DNA of 64,000 nucleotides, from NCBI GenBank assembly GCA_913775715.1, contig CAJYMC010000005.1, forward strand, positions 62,001 to 126,000, in the 5' to 3' direction. The position numbers and the translations under genes are program-made. The DNA is from an uncultured Exiguobacterium sp. (GTDB taxonomy: Bacteria; Bacillota; Bacilli; Exiguobacteriales; Exiguobacteriaceae). Shown here piece after piece: positions 56,940-64,000 of the stretch. The notes under the pieces are model-generated. The model saw nothing but the letters and a program-made list of their open reading frames with translations, was not told the DNA's origin and searched no databases. Numbering within the stretch: the first letter of the stretch is position 1; every line of letters starts with the position of its first letter.

Positions 56940-58097
56940 ATGCAAAAAATGTTTGAAAACAAATGGTACCGATTCGCGTGGTGGATCATGACGTTACTCA
57001 TCATCGTCTGGATCGGTGATCACGTCACGTTCCTGTTCCGACCGGTCGCGATTCTACTGCAGATGGTCGTACCGCCACTTGCGATTGCCGGGATTCTCTA
57101 TTATGTCCTGCTACCAATCGTCGAGTTACTCGAGAAAAAGATGAAGCGGCGACCTGCCGTCTTGATTGTCCTTGTCGGATTGATCGGAATCTTGACGACA
57201 CTCGGCTTCATCTTCGGTCCGATGCTGTCAGAACAGATCACTCAGTTCGTCAATTCGATTCCGACGCTTGCGACGCAGTTTCAGCGTCAATTGATCGACG
57301 TCCGGGATCAACTTGAAAATAGTTCGGTCTTCTCACGCTTCCTATCAGGACCGGATAATCTATTCAATAAGTTTTCCGGTAACATCTCGGAGTACGCTTC
57401 GACATTCCTGAAGAACATCGGCACCGGTGTCGGTGGCTTCGTCAGTGTCGTGACGACGACGGTCGTGACGATCGTCATCATTCCGATCATGTTGATCTAC
57501 ATGTTGCTTGACGGTGATAAGCTCAAAGGCAATCTCGTTAAGCTGATGCCATACGAGTATCATAAGGAAACGAAGAAAATCCTCGGCGACGTTCACTTGA
57601 CGATCATGAGTTATATCCGGGGTCAGGTTATCGTCAGTATCGGGGTCGGGATCATCGCTTACATCGGCTACCTGATCATCGGGATTGATTATGCGTTGCT
57701 GCTCGCCTTATTCGCGACATTGACGAACATCATTCCGTTTCTTGGACCTGTGCTTGGTGTCATTCCGGCATTAATCGTCGGATTCATCCAGGACCCGATC
57801 CTTGCGATCTATGCGATCATCGTCATGACGGTCGCGCAACAGATCGATTCGCACATCATGTCACCGCTCGTTCAAGGGAAGACACTTGACGTCCATCCGC
57901 TAACGATCATCATCGTCTTGCTCGTCGCAGGGAACATCGCCGGATTCTTCGGTGTCTTACTCGGTGTCCCGTTCTATGCTGTCATGAAGGTCGTCATCTT
58001 GAACATCCGTCGCCTGTATCATCTTCGCTCGCAGAAGAAGATGGTCATCACGGAGGAAGAGAAGACGTTCGATACGATCGTCACGGAGCGTGATTGA
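56940..58097 (+). CDS. AI-2E family transporter
   Basis: Polytopic membrane protein of 385 residues of the AI-2E/UPF0118 (TqsA, YtvI) superfamily. Hydrophobic helices near residues 13-30, 38-58, 72-92, then a periplasmic helical stretch (95-150) and five further helices, with typical MLDGDKLK (LLDGDKL), the PFLGPVLGVIPALIVGF helix and the C-terminal GVPFYAVMKVV. Relatives export AI-2 or act as Na+(Li+)/H+ antiporters, so a quorum-sensing function must not be assumed. ATG at 56940 follows GGGAAG at seven bases. Upstream lies a sigma-B-like element. Confidence 0.9.
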   Translation: MQKMFENKWYRFAWWIMTLLIIVWIGDHVTFLFRPVAILLQMVVPPLAIAGILYYVLLPIVELLEKKMKRRPAVLIVLVGLIGILTTLGFIFGPMLSEQITQFVNSIPTLATQFQRQLIDVRDQLENSSVFSRFLSGPDNLFNKFSGNISEYASTFLKNIGTGVGGFVSVVTTTVVTIVIIPIMLIYMLLDGDKLKGNLVKLMPYEYHKETKKILGDVHLTIMSYIRGQVIVSIGVGIIAYIGYLIIGIDYALLLALFATLTNIIPFLGPVLGVIPALIVGFIQDPILAIYAIIVMTVAQQIDSHIMSPLVQGKTLDVHPLTIIIVLLVAGNIAGFFGVLLGVPFYAVMKVVILNIRRLYHLRSQKKMVITEEEKTFDTIVTERD

Positions 58098-58100
58098 GTT

Positions 58101-58129
58101 TTGAAATTCACGTAAAAGTGCGTCATACT
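58101..58129 (+). promoter_or_regulatory. Sigma-A promoter of the wHTH gene
   Basis: TTGAAA at 58101-58106, 17 bases, CATACT at 58124-58129, 36 bp before the ATG. The gene can therefore be transcribed apart from the AI-2E family gene. Confidence 0.55.
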
Positions 58130-58164
58130 GAAGAAGTAGTTAAGAAAAAGGGGGCAGGGATCAG

Positions 58165-58488
58165 ATGGATTCACGTCATACCGAAGAACAAGCCGATTTA
58201 CTCGCATTGCAGAAGTTTCAGCATAATTTCGAGAACAGTTTGAAGTCGAGTATCATCTATCTTTTACGGGACGGTGCGTTGACGATCGGGGAACTCGAAC
58301 AACGAATCGATCAGTCACACGGTCAAATCCTCGAACAGCTGCAGGAGCTGATCGAAGATGGGCTCGTCGTCCAGCAGATGTCGGAGAAAGTGCACGGGCT
58401 TGCCTATTATTTAACGGCACCGGCAGAAGACCTCGTCCGTCAGTTCAAGGAATCGATCCGCTGGAGCAAACAGCATATTCGCTATTGA
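58165..58488 (+). CDS. Small winged-helix protein, HxlR-like
   Basis: Predicted DNA-binding protein of 107 residues. The core SSIIYLLRDGALTIGELEQRI (about 30-50) followed by ILEQLQELIEDGLVVQQ and YYLTAPAEDLVRQF has the order of HxlR winged helices: helix-turn-helix, recognition helix, wing, LT motif. The usual N-terminal redox cysteine (C-P) of HxlR proteins is missing. The predicted recognition helix SHGQILEQLQELIEDG is much more acidic than normal. So it may be a degenerate regulator acting by protein contact. AAGGGGG lies ten bases before the ATG. Confidence 0.7.
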   Translation: MDSRHTEEQADLLALQKFQHNFENSLKSSIIYLLRDGALTIGELEQRIDQSHGQILEQLQELIEDGLVVQQMSEKVHGLAYYLTAPAEDLVRQFKESIRWSKQHIRY

Positions 58489-58496
58489 GGAACGTC

Positions 58497-58526
58497 AAAA
58501 GCCAGAGTCGCTAGACTCTGGCTTTT
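58497..58526. terminator. Bidirectional terminator
   Basis: AAAAGCCAGAGTC at 58497-58509 pairs with GACTCTGGCTTTT at 58514-58526 over a four-base loop, between convergent wHTH and sortase genes. Confidence 0.93.
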
Positions 58527-58535
58527 ATGTGGATT

Positions 58536-59483
58536 TTAACGACGTACGGCACTGAAAGCTTCTTCCGATTCAATGCCTGCTTTGTTGACGGCGGTGATGA
58601 TGAAACGACCCGTCGCATCTTCTGGAAGCGGGAAGGCTTTCCGTTCGATGACGTCTGTTGTACCGAGTTTTTTACGTTTACCGTCTTTTTCTTGATAGAC
58701 GTTATACGACGCTACGTCTTTATCCGTAGAAGCATACCAGTTCACGAATCCACCGCTGACACGGACGTTCGTAGCTGGTTTCGGTGGTGTTTTGATAGGG
58801 TCAGATGCTTTTTCATCGAGTTCTGTGAAGACGACGAGGCGATTGTCGTACGTTCCGGCATTTTGATCAAACGTTCCGATACACGTGATCAAGTTGAGAT
58901 TCCGTTTTTCAGAAGCCCCAAAGATTTTTTGAAGCGGCGCATCCAAGTGATCGTATTGCACGAGCTTCTTGACGCGGAAGACGAGCGTCCGTCCGGAAGC
59001 ATCCTTGATCTTGATTTGATCCTTCTTCTTCAAGTCTCGTAGTTGATAGAAGACGGCAGGTCCCGTCTTCGTATCGGTGTGTCCATCGATGACGGCATTT
59101 CCGACATCGCCTGGACGTGGACCGAACCGATACCAGCCGACTTGTTGTTCATTCTTTGGTGTCGCCATGGCACCATTCTTATCAAGACCGACTTGCTCGA
59201 CCTTTGTTTTAAGGTCAAGTGCTGGAATCGAGAGAGTTTTTGGTAATTCGACTTCATTCGTCGAAAGATCCTTGAACTCTTTTTTGAAGATATCCGATGG
59301 TTTTAACGGATCCTCTGCTGGCGCCTCTTTCTTATTCTCGGAAGAAGTCACCGTCTTGGGTGACGCCGATCCTTGGGTGATGTTGGATGCTGCTTGTTCC
59401 GGTGTGCTAAAGAGCAGAAACAAGAGCGTTCCGACGGAAGCAACCATCAAAACGATGCTTGTCGGCAGTAACCATTTTCGCAT
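58536..59483 (-). CDS. Sortase (class F-like) fused to a fibronectin type III domain
   Basis: Membrane-anchored transpeptidase of 315 residues. A signal anchor (about 4-25) is followed by a Ser/Lys-rich linker (to about 80). The sortase barrel (82-222) has the catalytic His135 in VIDGHTDT, Cys201 in LITCIGTFD and Arg215 in YDNRLVVFTEL. The short barrel and the TCIGTFD signature fit class F best; class D/E cannot be ruled out without a search. Residues 232-312 form an FN3-like domain (PKPATNVRVSGGFVNW, VASYNVYQEKDGK, FIITAVNKAGIES), unusual for a sortase. Its likely substrate, the surface protein at 59572-60939, lies directly upstream. AAAGGAG precedes the ATG; a promoter -10 and a terminator overlap in the gap. 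Confidence 0.9.
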   Translation of the reverse strand: MRKWLLPTSIVLMVASVGTLLFLLFSTPEQAASNITQGSASPKTVTSSENKKEAPAEDPLKPSDIFKKEFKDLSTNEVELPKTLSIPALDLKTKVEQVGLDKNGAMATPKNEQQVGWYRFGPRPGDVGNAVIDGHTDTKTGPAVFYQLRDLKKKDQIKIKDASGRTLVFRVKKLVQYDHLDAPLQKIFGASEKRNLNLITCIGTFDQNAGTYDNRLVVFTELDEKASDPIKTPPKPATNVRVSGGFVNWYASTDKDVASYNVYQEKDGKRKKLGTTDVIERKAFPLPEDATGRFIITAVNKAGIESEEAFSAVRR

Positions 59484-59522
59484 GACGTGTAACTCCTTTC
59501 CGAGAGAAGGGTCTCTCTATGT

Positions 59523-59555
59523 AAAAACAGGATAGCAGATTGCTATCCTGTTTTT
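59523..59555. terminator. Terminator between surface protein and sortase genes
   Basis: AAAAACAGGATAGCA at 59523-59537 and TGCTATCCTGTTTTT at 59541-59555 are perfect complements over a three-base loop. On the minus strand it ends the surface-protein transcript before the sortase gene. Confidence 0.9.
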
Positions 59556-59556
59556 G

Positions 59557-59562
59557 ATTATA
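59557..59562 (-). promoter_or_regulatory. Possible -10 box of a sortase promoter overlapping the terminator
   Basis: TATAAT on the minus strand directly before the terminator hairpin; the -35 at 17 bases (GTCAAA) is poor. A transcript starting seven bases downstream would lose part of the 5' stem arm and so escape termination. Speculative. Confidence 0.35.
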
Positions 59563-59571
59563 CCCAATTTC

Positions 59572-60939
59572 TTAGGCGTTTTGACGTTTGCGTGCGAGGA
59601 CAAGACCGACTGCTCCGAGTGCGAGACCGAATACTGCGATCGCACCTGTTGTTGCAGCTGTGTTGTTGTCGCTCATACCACCGTTACCTGTGTTCGGCAT
59701 TGAGCCTGGTGTACCATCCATGAATTTCTCTGGCGATTGTTTGACGATCGCTTCACCGAGGTTTTCCCCTACGCCGTACATGTAAGCGTAAGACTCACGG
59801 AATGTGTCGACTGAACCTTTGTAGTCGCCTTCAACATACTGCATGAACGTATCTTGGACGTAAGTCTCGTGACCTGATACGGCTTCTTGTGCTGCTTTTG
59901 TTGGAAGGTTTTCTTCTGTTGCCGCACCGAGGAATGCACCGAAATCGTTCGAGAACATTTTGAGCATGTCTTGTGCGTCACCCATTAATTTCTTGTCGTC
60001 ATTGATGGCTGCTGTGACGAGGTTCGCTTGAGCTTCGATGTGGTTTTTCGTCCAAACTTGTTCAAACTGATCTGCACCGGCTTGACCGTAGATTGATTTG
60101 ATTGCTGCTTTAAAGTCAGCTGTGTGCATGTCTTCAGCCCAGTTTGCTGCATCGTAATCTTTCGCTTTATCAACGCCAGCTGTCATGCTGATGTTCGCAA
60201 GTGCGACGTGCTCTGCTGCAAGGCTGTTAAGCGTTGAACGAAGATCTGCTGCTTTCGAGTCCGCTTTCGTGTTATCGAATTTCTCAGGCATTTGTGTTGT
60301 AATCGCGACTGAGAGTGCTTTTGAGATATCGTACATGCGGCTATATCCTTCACGGAACGTGTTGTACGATCCTTCGTAGTCACCAGCTGCATATTGTTGG
60401 AATGTCTTGTAGACGTCTGCTTCGTGTGCACGGAGGACTTCTTCAGCTGCTGCTTTCGGAAGTTTTCCTTCCGTTGCTGTATCGAGGAAGCTTGAGAGAT
60501 CTTGTACGAACTCTTCTGTTTCTTTCTTCGAAGCGTTGATGCCGTCTTGGTCGTCCGCTTTCACCGCTTTGACGAGGTCTGTTGTGTATTTATTATGCGC
60601 TACGAAGATTTTCTCGAATTGTTTCGCGCCTTCGTCACCGTAGACGGAAGCGATAGCTGGTGTCATATCGAGTGCATTTTGTTTAAGTGCTGCTTCGTAA
60701 TATTCTGCGTCTTTTGAACCGTCATATTGTTTTTTCATGTCCATGACAGCGAGGACGAAGTGCTCTGAAAGTAACTGATCGAGTGTAGCACGAAGGTCAG
60801 CGGCTTTTGTTTTGACCGTGACGTTCTTTGGTGCCTCTTGTTTCATGTCATCTGCGCCACCAGAAGCGAATGCTGCTGTTCCTGGAAGTACGAGTGCTGC
60901 TGCCATTGCTGATGCTGCGAATTTTTTAGTGTGTTTCAT
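59572..60939 (-). CDS. Sortase-anchored surface protein with duplicated helical domain
   Basis: Exported, wall-attached protein of 455 residues; I do not recognise a named family. Signal peptide 1-25 (AFA cleavage). Two homologous, all-helical domains of about 177 residues: 45-221 and 229-406. Each repeats KAADLR-TL, YG--GA-QFE, and GDY-GS--TFRE-Y--MY and ends PEKF. Three histidines are at equivalent sites (His60/244, His115/300, His172/357), which suggests metal or heme binding, an inference. The C-terminus has the sorting motif MPNTG (414-418), a Gly/Ser/Asn linker, a hydrophobic helix (432-449) and RKRQNA. GAGAGGATGG precedes the ATG. Its dedicated sortase is probably the downstream gene. 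Confidence 0.88.
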   Translation of the reverse strand: MKHTKKFAASAMAAALVLPGTAAFASGGADDMKQEAPKNVTVKTKAADLRATLDQLLSEHFVLAVMDMKKQYDGSKDAEYYEAALKQNALDMTPAIASVYGDEGAKQFEKIFVAHNKYTTDLVKAVKADDQDGINASKKETEEFVQDLSSFLDTATEGKLPKAAAEEVLRAHEADVYKTFQQYAAGDYEGSYNTFREGYSRMYDISKALSVAITTQMPEKFDNTKADSKAADLRSTLNSLAAEHVALANISMTAGVDKAKDYDAANWAEDMHTADFKAAIKSIYGQAGADQFEQVWTKNHIEAQANLVTAAINDDKKLMGDAQDMLKMFSNDFGAFLGAATEENLPTKAAQEAVSGHETYVQDTFMQYVEGDYKGSVDTFRESYAYMYGVGENLGEAIVKQSPEKFMDGTPGSMPNTGNGGMSDNNTAATTGAIAVFGLALGAVGLVLARKRQNA

Positions 60940-61201
60940 GTTAAATCCATCCTCTCGATTGTAAGGTAGTGGAGCGCTTGCTTTGGTTTTTGATATGAAA
61001 AACGTTTGGAAGCGTTAATCTAAACTTGAATAGAGGGATGAAACCGGGCCCGTGTCATCCTGTGCTTGTAAGTGTTGCTTGTGAATCTGTAAGGCTTACG
61101 CGGACGGATGACATTTGGATTTAAAAAAATGTGAGATTTACGGAAATAATGTGTTGCGAATTTTTTACTTCCTTATATAACAAAAGAAAACTTTTTTTAA
61201 A
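60940..61201 (-). promoter_or_regulatory. Long structured leader and putative promoter of the surface protein gene
   Basis: About 260 bp without a gene. A candidate minus-strand promoter is TTTAAA (61201-61196) with TATATA (61179-61174), 16-base spacer, giving a leader of about 230 nt. In it GGATGAC (61106-61112 on the plus strand) and GGATGA (61036-61041) can each pair with GTCATCC at 61054-61060, so the two helices exclude each other; CGGGCCCG lies inside the second. A partial cre-like TGGAAGCGTTAATC sits at 61007-61020. It fits no riboswitch class I know. Confidence 0.4.
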
Positions 61202-61264
61202 TGTTTACCGATCGCTCGTGTTACACTAGCTAGGAACCAGGAGAAAACAAAGTCATTCCTGATA

Positions 61265-61292
61265 TTGTTACCTGGTACTAATGTGCTATACT
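61265..61292 (+). promoter_or_regulatory. Promoter of epuA-fabZ
   Basis: TTGTTA at 61265-61270, 16 bases, TATACT at 61287-61292 with TG at the extended -10 position (TGTGC-TATACT). The -35 overlaps an inverted repeat ACCAGG/CCTGGT (about 61239-61276). Confidence 0.6.
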
Positions 61293-61325
61293 ACGCTTAG
61301 ACTGAATCAATGAAAGGTGATCAAA

Positions 61326-61613
61326 ATGGTACAAGACCAAGCAGGTACGGAACAGCCAACGCGTGAACGCTCAAAGCGACATCAACAAGGCAAGGACGCC
61401 GGAGCATCTGACAAGAAAACACCACGTCTTCGGAAGTACACGACGCGACGTGTCCCGATTATCGTCCGGTTGTTGGTCGTTCTCGTTCTCGTCATCGTCG
61501 CATTGGTCGTCGGTGCGATGGTAGGGTATGCAACGTTTGGTGGTGGCGAGGCAATGGATGTGTTAAAGCTCGACACATGGACCCGCATCACCGATTTTTG
61601 GATGAAATCTTAA
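61326..61613 (+). CDS. EpuA-family small membrane protein (annotated as RNA polymerase subunit beta-associated)
   Basis: Protein of 95 residues with a basic, disordered N-part (1-45), one membrane helix (about 47-68, RLLVVLVLVIVALVVGAMVGY) and a short outer tail LDTWTRITDFWMK. The helix-GYAxxG-DVL-xxxTW-DF pattern is that of the EpuA family (PF11772), misleadingly named DNA-directed RNA polymerase subunit beta. Function unknown. It lies directly before fabZ, as in many Bacilli. ATG at 61326 follows AAAGGTGA at six bases; an in-frame GTG nine bases earlier is part of that site. Confidence 0.8.
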   Translation: MVQDQAGTEQPTRERSKRHQQGKDAGASDKKTPRLRKYTTRRVPIIVRLLVVLVLVIVALVVGAMVGYATFGGGEAMDVLKLDTWTRITDFWMKS

Positions 61614-61639
61614 TTTGTCAGTGATGGGAGCTGTTTCAT

Positions 61640-62062
61640 ATGTATACAATCGAACAAATCAAGGAAGTCATTCCGCATCGTTATCCCTTTTTGCTCGTCG
61701 ACCGGATTTTAGAGGTTGAAGAAGGCAAACGCGCGGTCGGAGTGAAGAACGTGTCTGCGAACGAAGAATTCTTCAACGGACATTTTCCTGACTATAACGT
61801 CATGCCCGGCGTTCTCATCGTCGAGGCACTCGCACAAGTCGGTGCCTTCGCTGTCCTCAAGATGGAAGCGAATCAAGGAAAGCTCGCTTTCTTTGCCGGT
61901 ATCGAGAACTGCCGCTTCAAACGTCAAGTCGTACCGGGCGACCAATTGCGCCTCGAAGTCGAATTGACGAAGTTACGTGGACCTATCGGGAAAGGTCGTG
62001 CCACAGCGACGGTAGACGGGGAAGTCGCCTGCACTGCCGAATTGACATTCGCAATTAAGTGA
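61640..62062 (+). CDS. fabZ: 3-hydroxyacyl-ACP dehydratase FabZ
   Basis: Dehydrates 3-hydroxyacyl-ACP to trans-2-enoyl-ACP in fatty acid elongation. The 140-residue hot-dog-fold protein has [13 protein letters not shown], catalytic His48 in [16 protein letters not shown] and Glu62 in [10 protein letters not shown], and [18 protein letters not shown]. In B. subtilis fabZ (ywpB) follows flhP directly; here about 8.5 kb of other genes lie between. GGGAG nine bases before the ATG. Confidence 0.97.
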   Translation: MYTIEQIKEVIPHRYPFLLVDRILEVEEGKRAVGVKNVSANEEFFNGHFPDYNVMPGVLIVEALAQVGAFAVLKMEANQGKLAFFAGIENCRFKRQVVPGDQLRLEVELTKLRGPIGKGRATATVDGEVACTAELTFAIK

Positions 62063-62069
62063 CGACCAG

Positions 62070-62492
62070 ATGAAACGCTGGTTGCTTCCTCTCGCGATTT
62101 CCTTATTGATCATTCCTGGCTGCCAGCGTGCTGAAAAGGTCGAGACCGCTTCCCCATCGGTCATCGTCGACCCGATCAAACGGGCCGGTCAGACAGAGAA
62201 TATTTCTGCTCAGATTTCCTTGACGAATAAGGACCGGATGCGGTTGACGATCAAGACGACGAATGACATTCGTCTCGACGATCAACAAGTCGACATCCGG
62301 TTAGAGGTCTCGAATCAATCGATTCCGTTCCCATTCGTGTCGTTTTCCGCTAAAAAAATGGGTGAGATTCGCACCTATACTTCAGATACGACCGTTGAAG
62401 AGGAAGTCTTCAACGAAAACCGCCTGCCTGTCCTCGTCATTGACGCCGGTGCAGGACGTGGGATCGAGATTCCACTTGAAATCATCCGATGA
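62070..62492 (+). CDS. Small putative lipoprotein
   Basis: Exported protein of 140 residues with signal peptide (about 1-17) and a lipobox-like IIPGC, so Cys18 may be lipidated. Mature part beta-rich with VIVDPIKRAGQTENISAQISLTNKDRMRL and RLEVSNQSIPFPFVSFSAKKMGEI. No family recognised. It starts 7 bp after fabZ with a weak ribosome binding site (AAGTGACG), so it is co-transcribed with and probably less expressed than fabZ. A strong terminator follows. Confidence 0.75.
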   Translation: MKRWLLPLAISLLIIPGCQRAEKVETASPSVIVDPIKRAGQTENISAQISLTNKDRMRLTIKTTNDIRLDDQQVDIRLEVSNQSIPFPFVSFSAKKMGEIRTYTSDTTVEEEVFNENRLPVLVIDAGAGRGIEIPLEIIR

Positions 62493-62493
62493 A

Positions 62494-62536
62494 CGATAAA
62501 GCGCCGACTCCTGTCACAGGAATCGGCGCTTTATCG
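62494..62536. terminator. Bidirectional hairpin between lipoprotein and protease genes
   Basis: CGATAAAGCGCCGA at 62494-62507 pairs perfectly with TCGGCGCTTTATCG at 62523-62536, with inner TCCTG/CAGGA. TTTATTT after and AAC before provide weak T runs; both convergent genes end here. Confidence 0.85.
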
Positions 62537-62537
62537 T

Positions 62538-64000
62538 TTATTTGACGAGCGAGACGGCACGGTTCGCATCGAGACGACCGTAGCCGTATGACGTGTCGTA
62601 GCCTTTTGTTCCAAGATCACGGGCGGACGACTTCAAGAGTTTCTCTGTCGCACTCGGTGACAAGCTCGGTTTTAAGCTCATCAAGAGACTCGCGACAGCC
62701 GTGACGTGAGGGGCTGCCATCGAGGTCCCACTCGAATAGGCGAGTTCACCGTCACCGATATAACTCGGAATCTCAACCCCTGGTGCGACGAGATCGAGTC
62801 CTTTTCCGCGGTTCGAGAACGAGGCGCGGACATCTTTTCGGTCCGTCGCACCGACAGATAGGACGTGGGCGTAGCGTGCAGGATAACTGATCGTCTTCGC
62901 ACCGTCATTACCGGAAGCAGCGACGACGAGGACTTTCTTCTGATCGGCATACGCGATCGCCTCTTCGATGGCGCGCGATTTTTCATCCATTTCTAGACTG
63001 AGGTTGATGACGCGGGCACCTTTTTTGACGGCATGGAGTATGCCGCGTGCGACGTCCGACGTGGAGCCTTGTCCGTGTGCATCAAGGACGCGAATCGGGA
63101 TCAAGGAAGCCGCTGGATTGATCCCTTGAATGCCATACAGATTATCGGCATTCGCGGCGATGATCCCGGCGACATGAGAACCGTGACCGTCTGGATCGGT
63201 GACGGAAGTCTTCCCGCGAATGAAGTCGTACCCGAGATCGGTCCGGACGCGTCCTGCGAAATCGGCATAGGTCGAGTTGATCCCGGTATCAACGACAGCG
63301 ACCAGTGTTGGCTGTAACGTTTTCCCGGCAAGGCGTTTTAAGGCAGCGGCGTACTGGATGTCAGCCCCGACTTTTCCTTTTCGTTGCCCTGTGTTCTGGA
63401 GCGACCATTGGTACGGGCGATACATATCCTTTGCCGTCCGGACGGTCTGTGTATGTTCGACGTAGTCGACAGCAGTTGATCGTTCCAAGTAACGTTTTGC
63501 TTGCGTTGCGGCGGTCTCCGTCTTGAACGTCCATTCTTCGAGGGACAGGGCCGGAAGCGACGACCGTGTCGCATGGAGCGACGTCGAGACGGATTGTTTC
63601 AGACTGCCGTGCTTCATCTTGACGAGGAGACTCGCGGTCTTCGACGTTGTCGCACTTGGCTTCATCGGCAGGAGCGGCTGGAGTTTACGGAGAATGAAGG
63701 GAATCTTGTAGCGGGTCCCCGGTTTTCCTTCGAAGACGACGTACTGTGTCCCGGACCAGCTGAGTGGGAAGATCAACGCTTCATCCTGCAGTTGACGATA
63801 CCGGCTGTAGGTTACGCCTTTGCTGTAATTCGTCTTTGAGGTATAAACGGAACCTTTCGAGCGATCCAAGTCGAACTCGAGATGCGTCGCTCGTTCGATA
63901 TAGAGGGCTGACGGTAGTGTGAAGACGGCACGTCCGGATGCATCGTATGTACCGCGTAACGTCTGACTCGTCACCGGAAGGGGTGTCGTAGCAGCCGAAA
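62538..64000 (-). CDS. Subtilisin-like serine protease (S8), 5' end outside window
   Basis: Secreted protease; 487 codons are visible and the N-terminus is cut off. The catalytic triad is Asp in VAVVDTGINSTY, His in DPDGHGSHVAGI and Ser in SSGTSMAAPHV, with the oxyanion Asn in VVAASGNDGA. Upstream of the catalytic domain (from about visible residue 175) is a beta-rich region and an inhibitor-like segment (ALSLEEWTFKTETAATQAKRYLERSTAVDYVEHTQTV, read in parts), as in other fervidolysin-like subtilases. The frame stays open to the window edge (…SAATTPLP before GTG 63974), which looks like the end of a signal peptide, so GTG 63974 is not the real start. Confidence 0.93.
   Translation of the reverse strand, partial: SAATTPLPVTSQTLRGTYDASGRAVFTLPSALYIERATHLEFDLDRSKGSVYTSKTNYSKGVTYSRYRQLQDEALIFPLSWSGTQYVVFEGKPGTRYKIPFILRKLQPLLPMKPSATTSKTASLLVKMKHGSLKQSVSTSLHATRSSLPALSLEEWTFKTETAATQAKRYLERSTAVDYVEHTQTVRTAKDMYRPYQWSLQNTGQRKGKVGADIQYAAALKRLAGKTLQPTLVAVVDTGINSTYADFAGRVRTDLGYDFIRGKTSVTDPDGHGSHVAGIIAANADNLYGIQGINPAASLIPIRVLDAHGQGSTSDVARGILHAVKKGARVINLSLEMDEKSRAIEEAIAYADQKKVLVVAASGNDGAKTISYPARYAHVLSVGATDRKDVRASFSNRGKGLDLVAPGVEIPSYIGDGELAYSSGTSMAAPHVTAVASLLMSLKPSLSPSATEKLLKSSARDLGTKGYDTSYGYGRLDANRAVSLVK

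Noticed and set aside
56940-58097. Quorum-sensing AI-2 transporter as firm function
   Set aside because: The family name is misleading; members include cation/proton antiporters, and no luxS or lsr genes are in the window.
61040-61065. Second sigma-W promoter (TGAAAC at 61039-61044)
   Set aside because: 16 bases later the sequence is TGTG, not CGTA, and no gene follows on that strand at suitable distance.
61326-61613. RNA polymerase beta subunit
   Set aside because: The common database name for this family; the 95-residue membrane protein has no RNA polymerase motif.

Overview
The window is chromosomal DNA of a low-to-moderate-GC Gram-positive bacterium, most likely Exiguobacterium (Bacillales Family XII). 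This rests on Bacillus subtilis-like gene order (prfA-prmC-ywlC-ywlE-rpiB-ywlG-glyA-upp-wecB-atp-ywzB-murA-mbl-flhO-flhP-fabZ), Gram-positive lipoproteins, a sortase with its substrate, and Firmicute regulatory elements. The sporulation genes that sit inside these blocks in B. subtilis (spoIIR, spoIID, spoIIQ, spoIIID) are absent, as expected for a non-sporulating relative. The genus is an inference; the gene order is seen directly. I found no insertion sequence, prophage, CRISPR array, tRNA or rRNA.

Layout. 1-6240: a DedA fragment, thymidine kinase, then two divergent SAM-I riboswitches: one facing an alpha/beta hydrolase (minus), the other metNIQ plus an M20 amidohydrolase (plus). 6376-10017: FMN riboswitch and ribD-ribE-ribBA-ribH. 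10124-14302: a lipoprotein behind a perfect sigma-W-type promoter, a chemoreceptor and an amino acid/Na+ symporter. 14503-18633: trehalose locus treP-treC with treR, paired operators and a cre site. 18632-23151: alkaline phosphatase plus lipoprotein behind a Pho box, and a GntR-ABC operon of the Ytr type with its operator. 23195-29078: translation and one-carbon genes. 29103-32913: heme-stress module hssRS-hrtBA with a recognisable HssR direct repeat. 32955-36008: a membrane protein, upp and wecB. 36010-43817: an AT-rich 500-bp non-coding block, then the ten-gene ATP synthase operon. 43818-53204: ywzB, murA, mbl, an MFS pump, a PAS/GGDEF/EAL protein and flhOP. 53209-58526: a dehydrogenase, an orphan histidine kinase, an AI-2E-family exporter and a small wHTH protein. 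58536-61201: a sortase-FN3 fusion next to a duplicated helical surface protein. 61265-64000: epuA-fabZ-lipoprotein and a partial subtilase.

How the genes work together. Much of the window is self-contained sense-and-respond units whose DNA sites can be read directly: SAM and FMN riboswitches, TreR/CcpA, PhoP, YtrA, HssR, a sigma-W-type and a sigma-D-type promoter. The least explained pieces are the sortase-FN3/surface-protein pair, whose substrate carries two copies of a helical domain with three conserved histidines each and an MPNTG sorting motif, and the SAM riboswitch in front of a carboxylesterase-like hydrolase.
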